Assembly (NCBI GenBank): GCA_963723235.1
Contig: CAVRPV010000004.1
Span: forward strand, 157,446 to 221,445
DNA: 64,000 nt
DNA from: CAIRTM01 sp963723235
GTDB taxonomy: Bacteria; Desulfobacterota; WTBG01; CAIYCZ01; CAIRTM01
Direction: 5' to 3'
Each line of letters begins with the position of its first letter. Position 1 is the first letter of the stretch. Position numbers and translations under genes: made by a program. Below, piece after piece: positions 58,535-64,000 of this stretch. The notes beneath the pieces were generated by a model. It saw nothing but the letters and a program-made list of their open reading frames with translations, was not told the origin of the DNA and searched no databases.

Positions 58535-59664
58535 ATGAAAGTTCTTTTTTTATCAATAGCAAATATAAGTGATGGCCTTTATGCAGACCTTCTGCATGAA
58601 TTTAGAGACAGAGGGGACACTGTATACTTAGTTTCACAGGTAGAGCGGCGACACAAGCTGCCCACAACCTATACAGTTAATGATGGCATACACCGGCTTC
58701 GGGTAAGAACCGGGAATATAAGTAAAGTTGGAAATATTGAAAAAGGCATATCGACAATCCTTATTGAGCAGCAATTTATTAATGCCATAAAAAAATATCT
58801 ATCAGACGTACGGTTCGATCGCGTTCTTTATTCAACCCCTCCGGTAACATTTGAACGCGCAATCCGATACGTAAAAAAACGAGACGGTTGTTTTACATAC
58901 CTTCTTTTAAAAGACATTTTCCCGCAAGGTGCGGTTGATTTGCAGGTGATAAAAAAGAATAGTTTAATTTGGAGATATTTCCGTGCGAAAGAAAAACGTC
59001 TTTATGCTATCTCTGATTATATCGGGTGCATGTCTCCTGCCAATGTCGCATATGTGCTCAAGCACAACCCTGAAGTTTTAGAGAATAAAATTGAGGTGTG
59101 CCCAAACTCAATAAAGCCAAAACCCTTGTCGGAGCTTACGGCTTCTGAAAGGGGACTCAATCCGAAACAAATATTGCATACCGCAGAACGCGACACTCTT
59201 TGTTTATGGTGGGAATTTAGGAAAACCGCAAGGGATCTCATTTTTGCTTGATGCATTAAATACGATAAAGGATAACGACAAAGTATTTTTTCTCAGCATA
59301 GGGTCAGGCATTAGAGTTCGGCACATTGCCGATGCCCTCGAAAGAAAAAATATTCAAATGTCAGGCCTTTGAGTATTTATTCCCAAAGAAGATTATGATA
59401 GAACTGTTGCTGGCAGCAGATGTGGGATTGATAATTTTAGACCACCGATTTACTGTCCCTAATTTCCCGTCAAGACTTTTAACCTATATGAGTCTGCAAC
59501 ACCTGTACTTGCAGCAACAGATATACATACGGATCTTAAAGACGTTATCCTGGAATCAAAGTGCGGCATGTGGATAGAAAGCTCTAATGTTAAAGGTTTT
59601 CGCAGCTATTGTAGAACAAATGTCCTCTGATGCTGTTAATCTTAAAGAGATGATCAAGAGGTAG
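58535..59664 (+). pseudogene. Glycosyltransferase family 4, multiply frameshifted
   Basis: Starts MKVLFLSIANISDGLYADLLHEFRDRGDTVYLVSQVER. Intact to about 59200, then broken: GGNLGKPQGISFLLDALNTIKDNDKVFFLSIGSG, IPKEDYDRTV, PILAATDIHTDLKDVILESKCGMWIES, and AIVEQMSSDAVNLKEMIKR lie in different frames. The pattern STPPVTFERAIRYVKKRDGCFTYLLLKDIFPQGAVDL resembles WcaI-like glycosyltransferases. Total length about 376 aa is normal after correction. Confidence 0.7.
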
Positions 59665-59951
59665 GAACTATCTGGAAAAAAATTACTCGGTATCAATGTG
59701 CTATGACATTATAACTTCACATAGCAAGCACATACCCTAACTGGCTTGTCGTTCGACAACGCGATATCTTCAACAAAAACTTATTAAAGCTATTGAAGAG
59801 CATCGCTTCTGCGAATACGTTTGCAGAAGGCGCCCAGACAGCTGCATTCAGCTGCTGATTCCAATAAGTTATGCGGCTAAAAAAATCGGAAAAGGTTGAA
59901 GACTGGCATTCGCTTTCCATTCGGGGCTCTGGATCTCAAACCCGCGTTTCG

Positions 59952-61280
59952 TCAATCAAAAAATCCCTCCTCAAAACCCAATAAGCGACCATGAATATAT
60001 CGGTGTCTGGTATTCTTTAATATCTCCCGTTTCTTTTTAAGCAGTTTTTTTTGAATGCTGCCCTCTGAGTTATTAGGGTACAATTTCCTCAATCGTGCAA
60101 AGACGTTTGGCCTGCCCCTTACTGCCGCGTAAAAATTCTCCGATACAGACTGGCCGCTTCACAGCAGTCTGTATCGTCACCGACCTGCAATGCATGGGGG
60201 TATTTTGCCAGCAATTCATCCTTCAGCCCTTTTGATAAAAGTTAACTATCGGTTTGCCGGTTGAAATATATTCAAAAGTTTTGCTTGGTTTTACCTCGGC
60301 AACAGCGTTGCCGACATTAACCAGAATATCCGCATCGGCTAAAACTGTTTTAATTTCGTTGGTATCCACCAACCCGTGCTTGATGATTCTGCCGCCTGCT
60401 TTTTTGACGTATTTCGTCAATGACCGCTTCACAGTTGCTTGATGAGTATAGATGCAAAACAATGTTATCGTCTTTAATCAGAAGAAACGTTTTTAACAGA
60501 TATTCCGGACTGCGGATATCCTTAAAAAACCGCCCGGCATATACCAGATTGATCTTGTCAGGAATCAAACCGCTTGTCGCCTTGAACGTCGTTATCCCAT
60601 ACAAGATAAGGTAGTGGGAAAGTTTTCGAGACAATATCTTTATACAGTTCCTTGCCATTGTCAAAGACCTCTTCGGACAGAAAGTTCGCATCCGCATTTG
60701 CCAATATTCTTTTTTCAACCATCACAGCTTTTTCACACTTTAAGCCCACGGCTCTTTTCCAGCATCTGTGCCTGGTAAAAAAGAGGTCAACGGTATACGT
60801 AACCCACCGGACATTGGCATAACGCTTCTTGAACTTTTCCCCGGCAAGATGCGCGGAAAAAGGGTCGCTGACTGTAAAAACAACATCAATCGGATTTTCT
60901 TTTGTGAATTCTGCAAAGTGTTCTGTATGCCTTATTTTTAAACCATTTAAGGTTGTTGGGAAACAGCAGCAGGCTCTGGAGCTTACCGAACGCTTTAACC
61001 GCCTGAATGCCGAGCGCAGCTAAACGGCGCGCAATGCCGTGCTTTGCTTTTTTTTCAGCTTGCTGAAAGCGGTCTTCCAGGCTAAGACGCCAGTTTGAAA
61101 GCGCGTATAATTTTTCGACACCGCTCTGTAGCCCGCAGGCTTTCTCACTGCCGCTTTGTATAAAGACAACGTCAATATTGTACCTGTCTTTAAGTAAAGA
61201 TATGTAGCGCGCGGCGCATTGTCCGGTGGGCGAAGGGTGCGGGTAATAAATGCCGGCTACCAGAACCAAATGCTTCAAAA
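59952..61280 (-). pseudogene. Glycosyltransferase family 4, multiply frameshifted
   Basis: Begins near 61280 with LKHLVLVAGIYYPHPSPTGQCAARYISLLKDRYNIDVVFIQSG (possible TTG start). Later pieces are in several frames: VVFTVSDPFSAHLAGEKFKKRYANVRWVTYTVDLFFTRHRCW, EKRILANADANFLSEE, LVYAGRFFKDIRSPEYLLKTFLLIKDDNIVLHLYSSSN, ADILVNVGNAVAEVKPSKTFEYISTGKPIVNFYQKGLKDELLAKYPHALQVGDD. The tail (RKLYPNNSEGSIQKKLLKKK) ends at 59952. Full length about 440 aa. Same direction as the nucleotidyltransferase and kinase genes to its right. Confidence 0.65.
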
Positions 61281-61294
61281 CCTTTTCCCCGCTC

Positions 61295-62421
61295 CTAAAA
61301 AACATTCACTATGTGCTTTATATAACCGGCGATAATATTTCCGTTAGCCCCTGCATAGGTTTCTTTGACCCACTTTTTGTCCGGAAACAGAATTTTTGCA
61401 ATTCCTTTTATATACCCAGGGCTGTCAGCCAAGGCCTCTATTCGTAAAATTTTAATTCCCTTTGGCTCGCATATCAAACAATTCTTTTTATCGTCATAAA
61501 CCAGTTTCAACAACTTAAAAACTTGTTTTCTATACTCGGGGGAGGATGCCATATCAAGAACAAAATCAGGAATTTCAACGGAAAGCAGCCTGTTAGCCAA
61601 AATACATGAACAAGAACTCTTGCCATGGTTTTGTCGCGCTGCGCGAAAAATAAAATTTTATCCCAGTCAACCGGCAATTTTGACATATTGTTAACATCAA
61701 TATACAGCCGGAGATCCGGCGCGCGGGAGAAACTGTGCAGCGATATGTGCAGCAGGCAGATATACATCAAGGCATCAATATCCGGCATTTTAATTGCCGA
61801 GTTTTTGTATGTGTTCAGGCTGTCCCATTCCACAAAATCATCAGCATTGATAAAACACGGCAGCTTGAGCCTCGATAACGGATACCAGTTAACACCGAAA
61901 TAAAAGTTTGCCGGCAAGACACTGTCATTATAAAAGGTCGTAGTTATCAGTTTTTTATTGGTATAACGCTCTTTTTTTGTATATCCGAGCTGCTCGAACA
62001 CGAGATATATTGCTGCCTTGTGCGCAATGTCCGCATACATATCCACATCGCCTGAAGCAAACAGTGCTTTGTCGGCATCTGCCGAGAGTAGTGCACCGAA
62101 GTTTTCGTTTACAAATACTTTTTTTATTCCGGCCTGCGAAAACTTAACAAAAAGCGAATCCAGGCGTGTAATGATTATTTCATTGCGTTGCCGGTATTCC
62201 TCCGCGATTGTTTCCCAGAACTGTTCATCAAATCCCAGGCCGGCAAGCAGAACCGCGGTAAACGGCAGAATTTTTTTGTTTTTAGCAAACGCAAAGATCC
62301 TTTGCCGACCCTCGGATTGATAAAGGCTGCTTATTGCGGACTTTTCCGTCTCCGACAGTTCGCAGTATTTAAACGCGGCGTTTGTCAATGTGTTATAAGC
62401 GTCCGTCATGTTTGTCGCCAC
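61295..62421 (-). CDS. NTP_transf_5-like nucleotidyltransferase (one frameshift)
   Basis: About 375 aa after one correction near 61575, where VLVHVFWL passes to RLLSVEIPDFVLDMASSPEYRKQ. Helical N-terminus, then ITRLDSLFVKFSQAGIKKVFVNENFGALL...ALFASGDVDMYADIAHKAAIYLVFEQLGY, containing the GDxDMY nucleotidyltransferase motif, and ALMYICLLHISLHSFSRAPDLRLYIDV. Distant relative of the gene at 57.2 kb. Overlaps the upstream kinase end by 16 bases. Confidence 0.7.
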
Positions 62422-63560
62422 CCCATTGCGTCCAGTTCCCCGGCCAGACGGTTAAAAATATCGCCGCCAAAATCCTGCGGGAGTTCCAGCATATCATCCC
62501 GGTAAAAAAGGACATCTTCCAGGGTTATAATCCCCATGACGGCCAGCATATTATAGTCTTTTCTGCTGTCGTTGTGTAAAACAGCGTCTTTTACCGCTTG
62601 CGTATCCCGGCTATCCATCATATCTTTCAGCTTGCCCGCCCGCCTTGTTGAAAGCAACAGGGTAGCGCAATCGTACCAGATGCTTCTTCTTTCATGTGTC
62701 TCCCAGTCAAGAATATATGTTTTCTTGTTCTTACTATCAACCCACACATTGCCTGCCTGCAAGTCGCCGTGGCTTTCTACCGTCGGCAGCGGTGCTTCAA
62801 GCAATGCTGCTTTCGCAGCGGCGGCTTTGGCAATTTCTAAAATCAGTTCGTAGCAATCGATATGCTTTTTCTCTTTTGCGGTTTCCATCTTATCCACTAT
62901 ATCTTTATAAAGTCCCGTGGAATATGAAGGGAGCATCAGTATATTCCAGGGTGGCCTTTGCCAGCGCGCCGATGTATTGTGCTGCGTCTGCCAAACATTC
63001 TTGATATACCGGTTCTTCGGTGATTCTTGCAAGCGCCCGGCCTTGCAGAATATCTTCCCGGTACCAGTCGCCGCCGTGTTCTTTAACCGGCAAAACAAAA
63101 TCATATTTGCTGTTCAGCCGAAACGCAAGCTCATTGCTAAAATACTTCTTCGTGAAAGTGTCTTTTACGATTGCGTCAACAGTTCCGGATTTAAAATCGT
63201 ATATCCTGATTTTCCGATTTGCGGGTATCACCGCCATATTGTTGTGAAATAGTTTTCTGTCGCTTATTTCAAGCCCTTTTCCTCCCAAAACGCCAAACGA
63301 AAAAAAGCAGGCCAAAACATAGGCTTTCGCAATGACATATTTAATAACGCTGTTTCTTACATTATATTCGTTCAGCAAATACTTTCGAACTTTTTTACCG
63401 GGAACCCGGGTCATTTCGTGCCGATATTCGGGTAAATGATGATACGGTTAAACAGGCTGTATCTTTTCGTTTTTACCTCAACCTCTTTGCCATGCACACT
63501 CTTATAGTATCTTTTCAAGGTGCTTTCATTAATGCGGTAAAAATCTTCCCTTTGCACCAT
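62406..63560 (-). CDS. APH/choline-kinase-like phosphotransferase (frameshifted)
   Basis: C-terminal half is a clear kinase-like domain: TVESHGDLQAGNVWVDSKNKKTYILDWETHERRSIWYDCATLLL, with HGDLxxGN catalytic loop and the DWE metal motif. N-terminal half (63104-63414) includes KYDFVLPVKEHGGDWYREDILQGRAL. A frameshift near 62920 joins them. A small frame 63411-63560 (MVQREDFYRINES...NRIIIYPNIGTK) is probably the true N-terminus in a third frame. Likely phosphorylates a small molecule or sugar; not necessarily a drug. Confidence 0.72.
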
Positions 63561-63564
63561 AGAC

Positions 63565-64000
63565 TTAATGTTCAAGGTTTAACACCTCCCTGATCTCCCT
63601 GGATATGTCGTCGATATCCCGCATACCTTCAATAACATTAGTCCACTTACCGGCCTGTACGAGCTGCATATATTGATTGATTTTCTCTCTTTTCTTGCTC
63701 CAGCGTTTGCAGGCCGGCTTCTTTTTTCTGTATACCCCGCCTGATAGATTCCTCCGGGGGTATAATAAACATAAACGAACCTTCGGCTTTAAAACAAAAC
63801 CGGGCAGCTGTTTCCAGATAATCCACTTTTCAAAATTGAATTCCGAATAATCCACTTTAAAGTCTATATACGTATCCCACAGGTATCGATCGCATACCAG
63901 GTTCTTATGAAAGATGTTACGAAGTCTGTAATAAAGACCGAAGTACCAATATAAATCTAGGATTGAGGCGATTAACAGCAGTTTTCGTTTTTTTGAGCTT
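63565..64000 (-). CDS. Thymidylate-kinase-like P-loop kinase, truncated by window edge
   Basis: Runs off the right edge; the N-terminal P-loop is outside. The visible part reads LLLIASILDLYWYFGLYYRLRNIFHKNLVCDRYLWDTYIDFKVDYSEF. The DRYLWDT segment matches the DR(Y/F) motif of dTMP kinases. Later pieces LPGFVLKPKVRLFIIPPEESIRRG and KREKINQYMQLVQAG lie in two frames, so at least one frameshift occurs near 63770. In polysaccharide loci such kinases are found beside NTP_transf_5 and APH-type genes. Role unknown. Confidence 0.55.
   Translation of the reverse strand, partial: SSKKRKLLLIASILDLYWYFGLYYRLRNIFHKNLVCDRYLWDTYIDFKVDYSEFNFEKWIIWKQLPGFVLKPKVRLCLLYPRRNLSGGVYRKKKPACKRWSKKREKINQYMQLVQAGKWTNVIEGMRDIDDISREIREVLNLEH

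Noticed and set aside
59717..59920. 67-codon minus-strand frame between two glycosyltransferases
   Set aside because: No start signal or family resemblance; probably non-coding.

Overview
The window looks like a chromosomal segment of a Gram-negative anaerobe. Lipoprotein signal peptides, a Wza/Wzz/outer-membrane-barrel export set, a TraR/DksA zinc-finger protein, a TIGR02266-like PilZ protein, a DUF3786 protein, an RsbRD N-terminal-domain protein, a ParB-like/spore-photolyase-like pair and a UbiA/UbiD pair together suggest a deltaproteobacterial (Desulfobacterota-like) lineage. A PVC-type bacterium (Kiritimatiellota/Lentisphaerota) is not excluded. The taxonomy is inference from gene content only. 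I saw no rRNA, tRNA, CRISPR array or prophage.

Layout. 0-3.5 kb: a TPR protein running off the left edge, a repeat-bearing lipoprotein and a REP-like palindrome. 3.5-7 kb: metG, a SpoU-type RNA methyltransferase and an RNase D-like exonuclease on the minus strand. 7-9.7 kb: an alpha/beta hydrolase, a tandem-repeat 'CQLG-F' protein, a caspase-like lipoprotein and a tiny secreted protein. 9.7-16.1 kb: an exopolysaccharide export operon (Wza, broken beta-barrel, Wzz, two tandem tyrosine-kinase-like ATPases, ExeA-type ATPase). 16.4-17.6 kb: fdhD and a small protein. 17.8-20.1 kb: an envelope-stress/metal-sensing module (Spy/CpxP-like protein, ECF sigma factor, zinc-finger anti-sigma factor, second Spy-like protein). 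20-24.4 kb: PilZ, dksA, a NifX-like protein, greB, DUF445. 24.5-28.7 kb: UbiA/UbiD, two small envelope genes, bioD. 28.6-32.5 kb (minus): RsbRD-N protein, YdjC deacetylase, spore-photolyase-like radical SAM protein, ParB-like protein. 32.7-34.9 kb (plus): zinc-ribbon/PTS-IIA fusion, DUF3786, GT2. 35.3-37.4 kb: ECF sigma factor and HD-GYP response regulator.

37.5-64 kb is a large surface-polysaccharide locus. It holds a UDP-glucuronate epimerase, two divergent UDP-sugar dehydrogenases, glycosyltransferases, wecB, an acetyltransferase, a pyruvyltransferase, Wzx flippase, a Wzy/WaaL-like protein, a complete capE-capF-capG set for UDP-L-FucNAc, two NTP_transf_5 nucleotidyltransferases, an APH-type kinase and a dTMP-kinase-like protein. 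Much of 42-53 kb and 57-59 kb is visibly more AT-rich than the rest and carries IS3-family scars, so it was probably acquired. The export operon at 10-16 kb supplies Wza/Wzz but no flippase or polymerase, and the 42-64 kb locus supplies Wzx/Wzy but no Wza/Wzz, so the two could work together.

A dominant property of this sequence is the number of single-base indels inside otherwise family-length genes: about twenty genes, with clusters at 14-15.5 kb, 43-46 kb and 53-64 kb. Several fall at homopolymers. Once these are corrected, almost every gene regains the normal length of its family, so most are probably sequencing or assembly errors. The glycosyltransferase at 44.5-45.6 kb (two in-frame stops plus a frameshift) and the IS scars look like real decay.
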